Assembly (NCBI GenBank): GCA_900766045.1
Contig: CAAFTW010000031.1
Span: 1 to 40,760, forward strand
Length of the DNA stretch: 40,760 nucleotides
Direction: 5' to 3'
DNA from: Clostridia bacterium
GTDB lineage: Bacteria > Bacillota > Clostridia > Peptostreptococcales > Anaerovoracaceae
Within the stretch, counting starts at the first letter, position 1, and each line of letters begins with the position of its first letter. The translations under genes were made by a program, and so were the position numbers. Below, piece by piece: positions 24,388-32,477 of the stretch. Below the pieces are notes generated by a model that worked only from the letters and a program-made list of their open reading frames with translations, did not search any database and was not told where the DNA came from.

Positions 24388-24418
24388 CATACAATCCTGA
24401 ATTCAGGTATTGTGTATG
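24388..24418. promoter_or_regulatory. Dyad symmetry in the spacer before lysR
   Basis: A perfect CTGAATTCAG core is flanked by CATACAAT on the left and ATTGTGTATG on the right, giving an imperfect 31-bp palindrome about 200 bases before the LysR start. It could be an operator. The rest of the 460-base spacer (24155-24618) is AT-rich with no gene. Confidence 0.45.
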
Positions 24419-24618
24419 ATGCAGAAGGTTTTTACTGCCGCTTCTCTCTGAAGATTTCTAACCGACAGGAGGCCTTACCAATAACGTTAATATCTGCGTC
24501 GATCTGATTTTGCACAATTTGCAGGCGTTCAGCCGACCGCAGTCCGATTGTTTCGCTTCCAATACTATATTGCGTCTTTCTGGAGGCCGAAATAAATGCA
24601 ATGCGAAAGGAGTCATTT

Positions 24619-25533
24619 ATGCTAGACCTAAAAAAACTGAGATATCTGGCCGCGATCTATAAGTACGGCAGTTTCACACAGGCAAGCAAGGAACTGTATG
24701 TCTCCCAGCCGGCGATTTCTGCCGCGATCACAAGCCTTGAGAAGCAGCTCGGTGTGGACCTTCTGATCCGCAACTCCAAGTCGGTGACCTTCACTCCTGC
24801 GGGCGAGCGCTTCATGATCTACACCCAGCACATCCTGCAGGAATGCGATAAAGCCGAGCAGGACATGAAATACATGTCCAAGACTTACGACCAGACCCTG
24901 CGCATGGGATTTTCCCCGTCACTTTCGCACCATCTGCTTCCATACCTGTATGAGACCTTCTTTTCCACCCGGAAGAACGCCCAGCTGCAGATTTTTGAGG
25001 GCACGATGACCAACCACATCTCCATGATTCAGGAGGGAAACCTGGACCTGACCTATAATGCCCTGCCAGAGGCTCCGATTGAAAACATCGCCACGCAGAA
25101 GGTCACTTCCGCCCAGGTATACGCGATTCTTCCGCACAACCACAAGCTTGCCGCCTACCCGAAGATCGATCTGAACATGCTGAACGGCGAGTCCATTTCC
25201 CTTCCGGACAAGAATTCAAAAATCTATCCTCTGATGATGGATGAGTTCCAGAAGCACGGCGTCGTGCCGCGCCAGATTTCCTACCACGATCAGATCATCT
25301 GCATGTTCGATATGGTCAAGTACGGAAATTACATCTGCTTTGTAAACGAAGGCGCCTACCTGCCCCTCTGCGAAAGCGATCCGGGCCTGGAGGCACGCCC
25401 GCTGTCCAGGCCGATTACCTTTGATGTCGGCTTCATCATGCGCAAGGACACACCGCTTCCCAAGATCGGCCAGGAGCTGATCGAATACACCCGCAATACA
25501 GCGAAATACTGGCTGCATCGCGGGGTCAACTAA
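24619..25533 (+). CDS. LysR-family transcriptional regulator
   Basis: The 304-residue protein starts MLDLKKLRYLAAIYKYGSFT, with helix-turn-helix KELYVSQPAISAAITSLEKQ, followed by a periplasmic-binding-like effector domain. AAGGAG six bases before this ATG fixes the start; an ATG at 24601 lacks a site. It converges on the aldolase gene across a shared terminator. LysR proteins often act on an adjacent pathway, so the TRAP/aldolase operon or pckA are candidates, but it is not divergent from either. Target and effector are not deducible. Confidence 0.88.
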   Translation: MLDLKKLRYLAAIYKYGSFTQASKELYVSQPAISAAITSLEKQLGVDLLIRNSKSVTFTPAGERFMIYTQHILQECDKAEQDMKYMSKTYDQTLRMGFSPSLSHHLLPYLYETFFSTRKNAQLQIFEGTMTNHISMIQEGNLDLTYNALPEAPIENIATQKVTSAQVYAILPHNHKLAAYPKIDLNMLNGESISLPDKNSKIYPLMMDEFQKHGVVPRQISYHDQIICMFDMVKYGNYICFVNEGAYLPLCESDPGLEARPLSRPITFDVGFIMRKDTPLPKIGQELIEYTRNTAKYWLHRGVN

Positions 25534-25544
25534 CTTCTTTTTCG

Positions 25545-25578
25545 ACAAAATAAAGACGGGCAAGAGAGCACCCGTCTT
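25545..25578. terminator. Terminator between lysR and the aldolase operon
   Basis: A stem AAGACGGG (25553-25560) and CCCGTCTT (25571-25578) lies after the lysR stop. On the minus strand it is followed by TATTTTG, so it could also end the aldolase transcript. The 100 bases from here to the aldolase stop show nothing else. Confidence 0.65.
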
Positions 25579-25678
25579 CTGGCCTTCACGGCTCTCCCGA
25601 GTAAATCACCAGCCTGCCGGATCATTCTCCGCTGAACAGGATATCTCCTGACTTTGCCTATCCCATGCAGGAAGATCA

Positions 25679-26440
25679 TCAGCCGAGCACTTCGTCATAA
25701 ATGCCCTTGCACATCCGGTAGAGCAGAATCGTGTCGATGCCGTAGCCGGCGAAGTCCATGCCCTCTTCAAACAGATGCTTTGTCACATCCGGATCCAGGG
25801 TCAGGGAACCAACCGGCACATGGACTTCATTCGCCGTGTGAACCATGTATTCCAGCGCCTGAAGGACCTTCGGGTGATTGACATCACCTTTTAAGCCCAT
25901 GTCCACGGAAAGGTCCGCCGGTCCCAGATAAACCGCTGTAATTCCAGGAGTCTCCGCAATTTCTTTGAAATTGGAGACTCCTTTTTCTGTCTCGACCAGC
26001 GGAATCACGGCAACATCACGGTTGGCCCGCGCATAATAACCGCTGTCGGCGTCTCTGCTGTAGCAGTTCGCGCGGACGCCCGGGCAGGCTCCCCGGTATC
26101 CGTCCGGCGTGTACATGCAGCGCTGAACCAGGTCAGCCGCCTGCTCCGGCGTGTCGATATTCGGCGCAATAATGCCTGATGCGCCAAAGTCCAGCGCCTT
26201 CTTAATCCAGATGGAATCCAGGGCCGGTACCCGCACCAGCATGCACATATCCGCCGCTTCCCCGGCCCGGATCATCTCTGCGGCGTGTTCCATGCCGTAA
26301 TATGTATGTTCCATGTCCAGCACCGCGTAGCGGAAGCCGGCATAGCCGGATGTCTCCACCATTTCCGGTGCCGCAGTCTGGATAAACATGCCCAAAAACG
26401 GCTTTTTCTCATCCAGAAGGGACTGGAAAGTTACCTTCAT
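25679..26440 (-). CDS. HpcH/HpaI-family aldolase (2-dehydro-3-deoxyglucarate aldolase-like)
   Basis: The 253-residue protein has the class II pyruvate aldolase pattern of this family: GMFIQTAAPEMVETSGYAGF at the N-terminus, VLDMEHTYYG, RVPALDSIWIKKALDFGA, a metal-binding glutamate in PLVETEKGVSNF, and LGPADLSVDMG. Such enzymes cleave 2-keto-3-deoxy or 4-hydroxy-2-keto acids to pyruvate and an aldehyde. It is the last gene of the TRAP-linked operon, downstream of a tartronate-semialdehyde-reductase-like enzyme, which suggests cleavage to pyruvate plus tartronate semialdehyde. The exact substrate is inference. Confidence 0.88.
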   Translation of the reverse strand: MKVTFQSLLDEKKPFLGMFIQTAAPEMVETSGYAGFRYAVLDMEHTYYGMEHAAEMIRAGEAADMCMLVRVPALDSIWIKKALDFGASGIIAPNIDTPEQAADLVQRCMYTPDGYRGACPGVRANCYSRDADSGYYARANRDVAVIPLVETEKGVSNFKEIAETPGITAVYLGPADLSVDMGLKGDVNHPKVLQALEYMVHTANEVHVPVGSLTLDPDVTKHLFEEGMDFAGYGIDTILLYRMCKGIYDEVLG

Positions 26441-26474
26441 TGCTTATCCGCTCCTCTCCTTTTCAAATCGCTTA

Positions 26475-26816
26475 TTATCCGCGTTTCATTCCCTTAATCC
26501 AGTTGGCCGCATTCAGATGCAGCATGGCGCATCCCATGCCGTAGCAAGGGATATTATCGATAATCTCCCGATTGAAGATCAGCGCAGTGCAGGGCCTTTC
26601 CGCACGGTAAGAATCCGCATCGATGATGCTGAAAAGTTCTTCTCCCTGCGAGATGACGGCGAGGCGGTCCTCTCCAATCGGAAGCTCCTCCCCCTCCTCC
26701 ATCTGATAGACCTGCATTTCAAAACATTCCCCAAACTGCTTCGGGGTGAATGCGGCTACATCGTTGAAAAATGTAAATGGTGTAAAGTCAGTCTGACTGA
26801 TTTCCTGCTGTCTCAT
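26475..26816 (-). CDS. Small protein of unknown function, possibly cupin-like
   Basis: This 113-residue soluble protein is not one I recognise. It has an acidic middle (QMEEGEELPIGEDRLAVISQGEELF) predicted to be beta-rich, then ALIFNREIIDNIPCYGMGCAMLHLNAANW. Alternating short strands and glycine-acidic turns could fit a small cupin-type barrel, but no His-rich metal motif is present. AGGAGG precedes the ATG, and it lies 34 bases before the aldolase gene, so it is a genuine operon member. A role in the sugar-acid pathway is guessed from position only. Confidence 0.7.
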   Translation of the reverse strand: MRQQEISQTDFTPFTFFNDVAAFTPKQFGECFEMQVYQMEEGEELPIGEDRLAVISQGEELFSIIDADSYRAERPCTALIFNREIIDNIPCYGMGCAMLHLNAANWIKGMKRG

Positions 26817-26966
26817 CGTATCCTCCTGCCGCCGTATCCGGCAGCTTGTTTCTAGCTGTCTGTTTCTTAAGTTTTTACCCGTTCGCAGCAGCAGTCAGCC
26901 TTCGTATTTTCTTATGCATCGGTAATGCCGGCTGATAGACGGACAAAATACTTCCTTGCAAGGAAA

Positions 26967-27848
26967 TTATTTGTCGAGTTCGACTCCGGACAGCATTTCC
27001 CAGTATCTGACCAGACTGCTGTGGTCTTCTTCGAAGTGCCCGTGAATTTTCAGCACCTTCATGATTTCAAACAGCTGGGCAGAATAAGGAACCGGAATGT
27101 CATCTGCCCGCGCGGTTTCCAGGACATTCTTTATATCTTTATAAACGACGCGGATGGTACCGCCTGGCTGAAAATCATGTTCGATCATCATCGGCGCCTT
27201 CGTGTCCAGAACGGCGCTTCCCGCCGCTCCGCTTCGGATCGCGTGGAAGACTTTCTCCGGGTCAACGCCGCAATTTTTTGCAAAGGTCAGTGCCTCGGCA
27301 ACGACGGCGATGTTGTTATTTACGATAATCTGGTTGGCGAGCTTGGTGACGCTGCCTGCGCCGCAGGAGCCCATATAGGTTACCGTCGATGCATAGGAGG
27401 TCATGACTGGCTCGGCTTTCTTGAAAGCCTCTTCATCTCCGCCGGCCATGACGGCCAGTTCACCCGCCTGCGCGCCGGTTTCACCGCCAGAGACAGGGGC
27501 GTCCAGGAAACAGATTCCTTTTTCCTTCAATCGTGCTTCACATTCGCGAGAATCGGCCGCGCTTACCGAGCTGTGATCGATGATGATGTTGCCCGGCTTC
27601 ATGGCTTCCGCGAGTCCGCCTTCTCCGAAAATCACGGCACGGACAACCGCCGCGTTCGGGAGAATCATGCCGACCAGGCTGCACTCTTGCGCGATTTTCT
27701 TTTTGTCTGCAAACTCTGCACCTTCTGCGGCAAACTCTGCTGCCGCGTCATCTTTAAGATCAGAGACCATGACATCGTATCCGTGCTGAACCAGCTTGAG
27801 CGCCATTGGTCTGCCCATAATTCCTAGGCCGATAAATCCAATTTTCAT
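26967..27848 (-). CDS. Beta-hydroxyacid dehydrogenase, tartronate semialdehyde reductase-like
   Basis: The 293-residue enzyme has the NAD(P)-binding motif GFIGLGIMGRPMA at residues 4-16, the substrate-binding DAPVSGG (116-122) and catalytic Lys169 in GSVTKLANQIIVNNN. This is the 3-hydroxyisobutyrate / 2-hydroxy-3-oxopropionate reductase family. Next to an HpcH/HpaI aldolase it most simply reduces tartronate semialdehyde to D-glycerate, as in glucarate and galactarate breakdown. AAGGAGG precedes the ATG and it follows the alcohol dehydrogenase by 12 bases. A paralogue lies at the right end of the window. Confidence 0.9.
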   Translation of the reverse strand: MKIGFIGLGIMGRPMALKLVQHGYDVMVSDLKDDAAAEFAAEGAEFADKKKIAQECSLVGMILPNAAVVRAVIFGEGGLAEAMKPGNIIIDHSSVSAADSRECEARLKEKGICFLDAPVSGGETGAQAGELAVMAGGDEEAFKKAEPVMTSYASTVTYMGSCGAGSVTKLANQIIVNNNIAVVAEALTFAKNCGVDPEKVFHAIRSGAAGSAVLDTKAPMMIEHDFQPGGTIRVVYKDIKNVLETARADDIPVPYSAQLFEIMKVLKIHGHFEEDHSSLVRYWEMLSGVELDK

Positions 27849-27860
27849 TGTTCATCCTCC

Positions 27861-28892
27861 TTATGGGTGCAGAATCATTTTTCCCGGTTTTCCGTCGCGG
27901 ATGGCCTGGAATGCTTCTTCCCAGTCTGCCAGATCGAAGAGATCGCCCATGGCCGGTTTCAGTGAGAATCCCGGGGTATGAAGAATATTCATGCAGTCTT
28001 CCCAGGTGTCAAAAATCAGACGGCCGCTTACTCCGGTGTAGGTGATCTCCCGGTAAATAATGTCCTCGGTCAGGTCGACCGGAATTTCCCCGTCCGGAAG
28101 GCCGACGGAAACCATCATTCCTCCCTTATGCAGGGAGCGCAGTCCGCTGACGATGGAGGCCTTTACACCGGCGATATCGATAACGACATCTACACCAACC
28201 CCGTGTGTCAGATCCCGGCAAAGTGCAGGTACATCTGCATTCCAGCTGTTGACGACGGCATCTGCTCCCATTTCTTCCGCGAGCTTCAGCTTGTGATCAA
28301 ATAAATCGGATGCGATAACCTTCGCTGCTCCGTGGGCCTTGGCCGCGCCGACGGCCATCAGGCCGATCGGACCGCATCCGTTGATTAATACGGTTTTTCC
28401 GGTTACTTCAGCCCGCTCGATTCCATGAACGGCGACGCCCATCGGTTCCAGCATCGCACCTTCATCATAGCTGATATCCTCCGGGAGAGAGAAAAGAACC
28501 TGCGCAGGCACCCTGGCATATTCCGCAAATGCGCCCGGATAGGTTACGCCGAAGACTCCCATATTTTCACAGATATGAGGCTGTCCGTGCGTGCAGGAGT
28601 AGCATTTTCCACAGGCGATGTGGGTTTCCAGGGACACCCGGTCACCCTTGCTGTATCCCACGACGTCTTTTCCGACCTCGATAATTTCTCCTGCTGTTTC
28701 ATGGCCAAATATAAACGGGAATTTATGGATCCTGTTTCTGGCGTATTCCGCCCAGTGATAAATGTGTATATCTGTGCCGCAGACTGCTGTGGAGTGAATT
28801 TTCAGCAGCACTTCATCCGGACGGATTTCAGGAAGCGGCATGTCCATCAGCTCCGCGCCCGGTTCTGCTTTGATTTTACATAAAGCCCGCAT
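27861..28892 (-). CDS. Zinc-dependent medium-chain alcohol dehydrogenase, threonine dehydrogenase-like
   Basis: The 343-residue enzyme has catalytic zinc ligands Cys38 (AVCGTDIHIYHW) and His64-Glu65 (FGHETAG), four structural-zinc cysteines at 94, 97, 100 and 108, and the NAD-binding GCGPIG motif. The CGTDIHIYHWAEYA segment resembles L-threonine 3-dehydrogenase, but sugar-acid and polyol dehydrogenases share it. In this operon oxidation of a hydroxy acid imported by the TRAP system is the more likely job. Threonine oxidation would instead feed glycine to glycine reductase; no kbl partner is seen. It is 12 bases before the reductase gene. Confidence 0.88.
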   Translation of the reverse strand: MRALCKIKAEPGAELMDMPLPEIRPDEVLLKIHSTAVCGTDIHIYHWAEYARNRIHKFPFIFGHETAGEIIEVGKDVVGYSKGDRVSLETHIACGKCYSCTHGQPHICENMGVFGVTYPGAFAEYARVPAQVLFSLPEDISYDEGAMLEPMGVAVHGIERAEVTGKTVLINGCGPIGLMAVGAAKAHGAAKVIASDLFDHKLKLAEEMGADAVVNSWNADVPALCRDLTHGVGVDVVIDIAGVKASIVSGLRSLHKGGMMVSVGLPDGEIPVDLTEDIIYREITYTGVSGRLIFDTWEDCMNILHTPGFSLKPAMGDLFDLADWEEAFQAIRDGKPGKMILHP

Positions 28893-28926
28893 TCAGTTGT
28901 TCACCTTCTTTCTGATTCTTAGAGCG

Positions 28927-28993
28927 GAAAAGGGCCCGGAGACGAATCTCCGAGCCCTTTCTCTTCTGGCAGTTTTACTTCTGGTAAAACTGC
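28927..28993 (-). terminator. Twin hairpins between dctP and the dehydrogenase gene
   Basis: The first is a stem AAAGGGC / GCCCTTT (28929-28935, 28954-28960) with inner CGGAGA / TCTCCG. The second is GCAGTTTTAC / GTAAAACTGC (28969-28978, 28984-28993). On the minus strand the first is followed by a short T run. They probably reduce readthrough from the abundant binding-protein gene into the enzymes, or stabilise its mRNA. Confidence 0.7.
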
Positions 28994-29043
28994 TGATCCA
29001 GATAAATATTGCGTCTCCTGGTATGAAGATAATTTGCTATCTG

Positions 29044-30132
29044 TTAGAAGCTTAAATTCTTAACTCCGAACTTAGCCAGATATTCCTTAACCTCTGACTT
29101 GCTGTGTCCGTCTTTAACGAGGAGCTTAGCATAGGAAGTGTAACCCTTGTCGGAGAGTTTCTTGAACTGAGCAGCTTCTGCGGATGTGGTCTTATGAACC
29201 TTGATGCCATCCTTCTTCTCCCACTTTGTGAGCATCTGCTTGGTCTGCTTTCTGTTCAGCTCTCTCTGATACTTCATAGCCTTCTTCGCGTCCTTGATGA
29301 AGAGCTGCTGCTCAGCCTTCGGCATAGCATTGAACTTATCCTTGTTCATACCGAAGAGCAGGCAGTCATAGGAACCTGTCCAGTCGGTAACGTACTTCTG
29401 TACTTCCTGAATGGAGGAGGAGTCTGCTGTCGGGATAGGGTTTTCCTGTCCGTCATAAGTACCTGTCTGCAGTCCTGTGTAAACCTCAGACCAGTTAGCC
29501 TTTGTATAGTCTGCACCCCAGTCCTTAAATGCGTTCAGTACTACAGTGGATCCTGCAACACGAATCTTCAGGCCCTTCATGTCGGAAGGTGTCTTGATCT
29601 CGCGCTTGCTGTTGGTTACATCACGGAAGCCGTTCTCGCCGATAGCCAGGAGCTTGACGCCCTTCTTGTCTGCTTCCTTGGACAGTGCCTGGAAACCATC
29701 ACCCTGCAGAATCTTATCTACATCTGCTGTATTACTGTACAGGAACGGAAGAGATACTACAGAGAACATGTCATCCAGTCCGCCGTAAATGATGTTGGAA
29801 TGAATGGACAGGTCTGTTGTTCCATCCATCAGGTTCTGAACACCGCCGGCCTGGTCGCCGTTGGACAGCTGGTCACTCGGATAAGTCTTAACGGTTACCG
29901 CGCCGTTTGTATCCTTATTGATCAGTTTTCCGAAGTACTTCGCTGCTGTGTTCCAGTTGGACTTGTCACCAGTGGACAGAGCCAGCTTCAAAGTTTCCTT
30001 TGTGTACTTGCTTGATCCGGAGCTCTTGGAAGAGGAGCTTGACTTGCTGCTTCCGCATCCGCCGAGCATTGCGATTGCGACGGTCAGACCCATTGTGACG
30101 GCCAGAACCTTCATTAATTTGGTCTTTTTCAT
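29044..30132 (-). CDS. TRAP transporter solute-binding lipoprotein (DctP family)
   Basis: The 362-residue protein has a lipoprotein signal with lipobox LGGC (Cys26), a serine-rich linker (GSSKSSSSSKSSGSSK) and a DctP domain with the DMKGLKIRVAGS segment that contains the arginine clamp for a substrate carboxylate. It captures an organic acid outside the membrane and delivers it to the DctQM permease. GGAGGAAATC precedes the ATG. It follows dctM by 133 bases and is followed by two hairpins, fitting higher expression than the rest of the operon. Ligand identity cannot be read from the sequence. Confidence 0.93.
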   Translation of the reverse strand: MKKTKLMKVLAVTMGLTVAIAMLGGCGSSKSSSSSKSSGSSKYTKETLKLALSTGDKSNWNTAAKYFGKLINKDTNGAVTVKTYPSDQLSNGDQAGGVQNLMDGTTDLSIHSNIIYGGLDDMFSVVSLPFLYSNTADVDKILQGDGFQALSKEADKKGVKLLAIGENGFRDVTNSKREIKTPSDMKGLKIRVAGSTVVLNAFKDWGADYTKANWSEVYTGLQTGTYDGQENPIPTADSSSIQEVQKYVTDWTGSYDCLLFGMNKDKFNAMPKAEQQLFIKDAKKAMKYQRELNRKQTKQMLTKWEKKDGIKVHKTTSAEAAQFKKLSDKGYTSYAKLLVKDGHSKSEVKEYLAKFGVKNLSF

Positions 30133-30265
30133 GATTTCCTCCTAATACGATTTGATTAGAATTATTTAGAAACGCAATATATAATCATCAAATTTAATAT
30201 TCTGAAATTCAGCTGATTGAATTTACCCGGACCGGATGAGCCGGCCCGGATATACGTTTTCTGTT

Positions 30266-31555
30266 TTAGAATCTTCCCAGGATTCCGATGGACAGTGCCG
30301 GGATGTAAGTGATCAGCAGCAGTACGATGAGGCAGACGCCTACGCACTTCAGTGCCGGCTTTACCATGTCGGTAACGGATACATTGCCGCCTCCCGGGAG
30401 ACGCAGACCGGATGCAACGAAGAGGTTGACGCCGACCGGCGGGGGGAACTGTCCGATAGCCAGGTTGACGGTGGCGATGATTCCGAACTGAACCAGGTCA
30501 ACGCCCAGTGCCTGTGCAACAGGGAACATGATCGGGATGAAGATGTACATCGCGGAGTTGGCGTCGATGAAGCATCCAGCGATCAGGAAGATGATGTTGA
30601 CGATGAGCAGGAATACGATCTTGTTTCCTGTAGCTCCCAGGACTCCCTGAGCAGCTGCGGAAATTCCCTCTGTCGTGCAGACGTAAGAGAAAAGTCCTGC
30701 ACATCCGATGATCAGCATGACAGATCCGGATGTTGTTACACTGTCAACGAAAATGTTGAACAGATCCTTCAGATGAATCTCTCTGTAGATGAAGAGACCT
30801 ACGATCAGTCCGTATACTGCGGATACTGCGGCTGCCTCAGTCGGTGTAAAGATTCCTCCGTAAATACCACCGAGGATGATAACCGGCATCAGGAATGCCC
30901 AGAATGCATGGCAGAATGATGTCCATCTTTCCTTGCCCGTTGCTTTTTGTCTGGTGGAATGGATGCCTTCCTTCTTGCAGGTAATCTTGATCAGGACAAC
31001 CAGGGCAACGCCCATCAGGATTCCAGGAATGATTCCTGCCATGAACAGCTCTCCTACCGGAGCGCCTGTGATGGAGCCGTACACAATGAATGAAATGGAC
31101 GGCGGAATGACGATGGCGATGGATGATGCTGCGGCAAGCAGTGTCGCGGAGAAGTTCTCCGGGAATCCGTCCTTGCTGATCATAGCAGGAACCAGGATCG
31201 CTCCCAGAGCGGCTACAGTAGCCGGACCGGATCCGGACAGTGCTCCGAAGAAGCATGCTACAATAACGGATACGATGGCAATGCCGCCGTCTTTATGGCC
31301 TACGCAGGTGTCGGCGAACTCGATCAGTCGATCGGAGATGCCGGCCTTGGCCATGATGTTTCCGGCCAGTACGAAGAACGGAATGGCCAGGAGCAGGAAC
31401 TTTCCGATTCCTGCATAAAGGTCAATCGCTGTGATAACCGGGTTGACGCCCGCATACAGCAGCGTAATGACTGCTGACAGTCCCAGACATGCCGCGATAG
31501 GCACATTCAGAACCAGAAGCAGGATAAAGCTTCCAAACAATATTACGTTAACCAT
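30266..31555 (-). CDS. TRAP transporter large permease (DctM family)
   Basis: The 429-residue membrane protein begins with a hydrophobic helix (VILFGSFILLLVLNVPIAAC) and contains roughly a dozen transmembrane segments. It has the DctM motifs LLAIPFFVLAGNIMAKAG and ALSGSGPATVAALG, and ends with a hydrophobic helix. It is the ion-coupled translocation subunit for the solute captured by the DctP protein. Its ATG directly follows the dctQ stop, with AAGGAGGTG in the end of dctQ. Confidence 0.95.
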   Translation of the reverse strand: MVNVILFGSFILLLVLNVPIAACLGLSAVITLLYAGVNPVITAIDLYAGIGKFLLLAIPFFVLAGNIMAKAGISDRLIEFADTCVGHKDGGIAIVSVIVACFFGALSGSGPATVAALGAILVPAMISKDGFPENFSATLLAAASSIAIVIPPSISFIVYGSITGAPVGELFMAGIIPGILMGVALVVLIKITCKKEGIHSTRQKATGKERWTSFCHAFWAFLMPVIILGGIYGGIFTPTEAAAVSAVYGLIVGLFIYREIHLKDLFNIFVDSVTTSGSVMLIIGCAGLFSYVCTTEGISAAAQGVLGATGNKIVFLLIVNIIFLIAGCFIDANSAMYIFIPIMFPVAQALGVDLVQFGIIATVNLAIGQFPPPVGVNLFVASGLRLPGGGNVSVTDMVKPALKCVGVCLIVLLLITYIPALSIGILGRF

Positions 31556-32065
31556 TTATGCGTTCACCTCCTTACCGTGAATCAGATCATGGATGTTATC
31601 GAAGATGAACTCCAGATAATGCAGGAAAAAGCAGATGGAACTGAACGGAATCATTGCTGTGAAGTACCACATCGGGATTCTCAGTACATCAGTTACCTGA
31701 TGCGTCATCATTAGATTCTGTGTACGATCCAAGCCTGTCTTGAATACAATGATAAAGAAAATAACTCCCAGAATCGCATCGATAATATTCAGGATGCGCT
31801 TGCCTTTATCAGGAAGAGCTCCGTTCAGGAGCGCCATGCTGACAAGGCCGTTTTCTTTGCTCGCGAGCATTCCTGCTCCGATCAGAGAAAGCGCTACAAA
31901 AAGGTTTACTACGAGTTCCTCAGTAAATGACCAGGATACTGGAAGGACATATCTGGAAAGTACGTTACCGAACGTCAGTATCGTAACCGTTGCCAGCATG
32001 ATGACGGTGATGATCTTCTCTAACATCAGCCATCCTCTCATGAACGCTTTATACGCCTTATACAT
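31556..32065 (-). CDS. TRAP transporter small permease (DctQ family)
   Basis: The 169-residue protein has four predicted membrane segments, with the typical LSRYVLPVSWSFTEELVVNLFV segment in DctQ position 2 and an SICFFLHYLEFIF C-terminal helix. It pairs with DctM in the membrane. It is first in the operon behind the promoter at 32144-32172, and its stop abuts the dctM start. GGGAGG precedes the ATG. Confidence 0.9.
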   Translation of the reverse strand: MYKAYKAFMRGWLMLEKIITVIMLATVTILTFGNVLSRYVLPVSWSFTEELVVNLFVALSLIGAGMLASKENGLVSMALLNGALPDKGKRILNIIDAILGVIFFIIVFKTGLDRTQNLMMTHQVTDVLRIPMWYFTAMIPFSSICFFLHYLEFIFDNIHDLIHGKEVNA

Positions 32066-32143
32066 TTATTGCTGAACCTCCCTTCATCTAAATTGACAAC
32101 ACTCTAACATACTTTTAAGTCTTTTTCGAATCTTTCGAATAAT

Positions 32144-32189
32144 ATTATACACGATGGCTTTATCGCTGTAAAGTGATAACCCCCACTTT
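32144..32189 (-). promoter_or_regulatory. Promoter and operator-like dyad of the TRAP operon
   Basis: On the minus strand TTTACA (32167-32172) and TATAAT (32144-32149) are 17 bases apart. A dyad AAAGTG (32170-32175) and CACTTT (32184-32189) overlaps the -35 box and extends upstream. Two TTCGAA palindromes lie just downstream, at about 32126-32139. These could be binding sites for a substrate-responsive regulator. Confidence 0.65.
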
Positions 32190-32252
32190 TATCATGTATA
32201 CTTCATCTGCATCCTATTCTCATCAGGATCTTTACACGTCCTCCTTTTTTCT

Positions 32253-32454
32253 TCATCTCCTGATGACGGCTTGATTACCGTTTCTTCGCAGGATGAACAC
32301 ATGGAACTCCTGCGGGACCGCTGCCAGCTGCCTCTCCAAGGCCTCCTGCAGCGTTTTTACCTCTGACGGCTTACAATATTTATCCGATTAATCCACCTCC
32401 GCGAGACATCCCGTCGCATATGGGGACGCCCCGCTTCGGTGTTATCAGGCTCAT
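32253..32454 (-). other. Spacer after the E3 gene with possible decayed coding fragment and direct repeat
   Basis: A 45-codon open frame (32253-32387) reads like real protein (KPSEVKTLQEALERQL, then FHVFILRRNGNQAV) but has no start codon. A 15-base direct repeat TAATCGGATAAATAT occurs twice, about 78 bases apart, on the minus strand at the frame's upstream edge and near 32455. This may be a gene remnant bounded by a duplication, or chance. I cannot assign a family. Confidence 0.3.
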
Positions 32455-32477
32455 ATTTATCCGATTATTTTCTGTTC

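Noticed and set aside
32380..32454. 24-codon frame starting MSLITPKRG after the E3 gene
   Set aside because: It has no ribosome binding site and no recognisable similarity.
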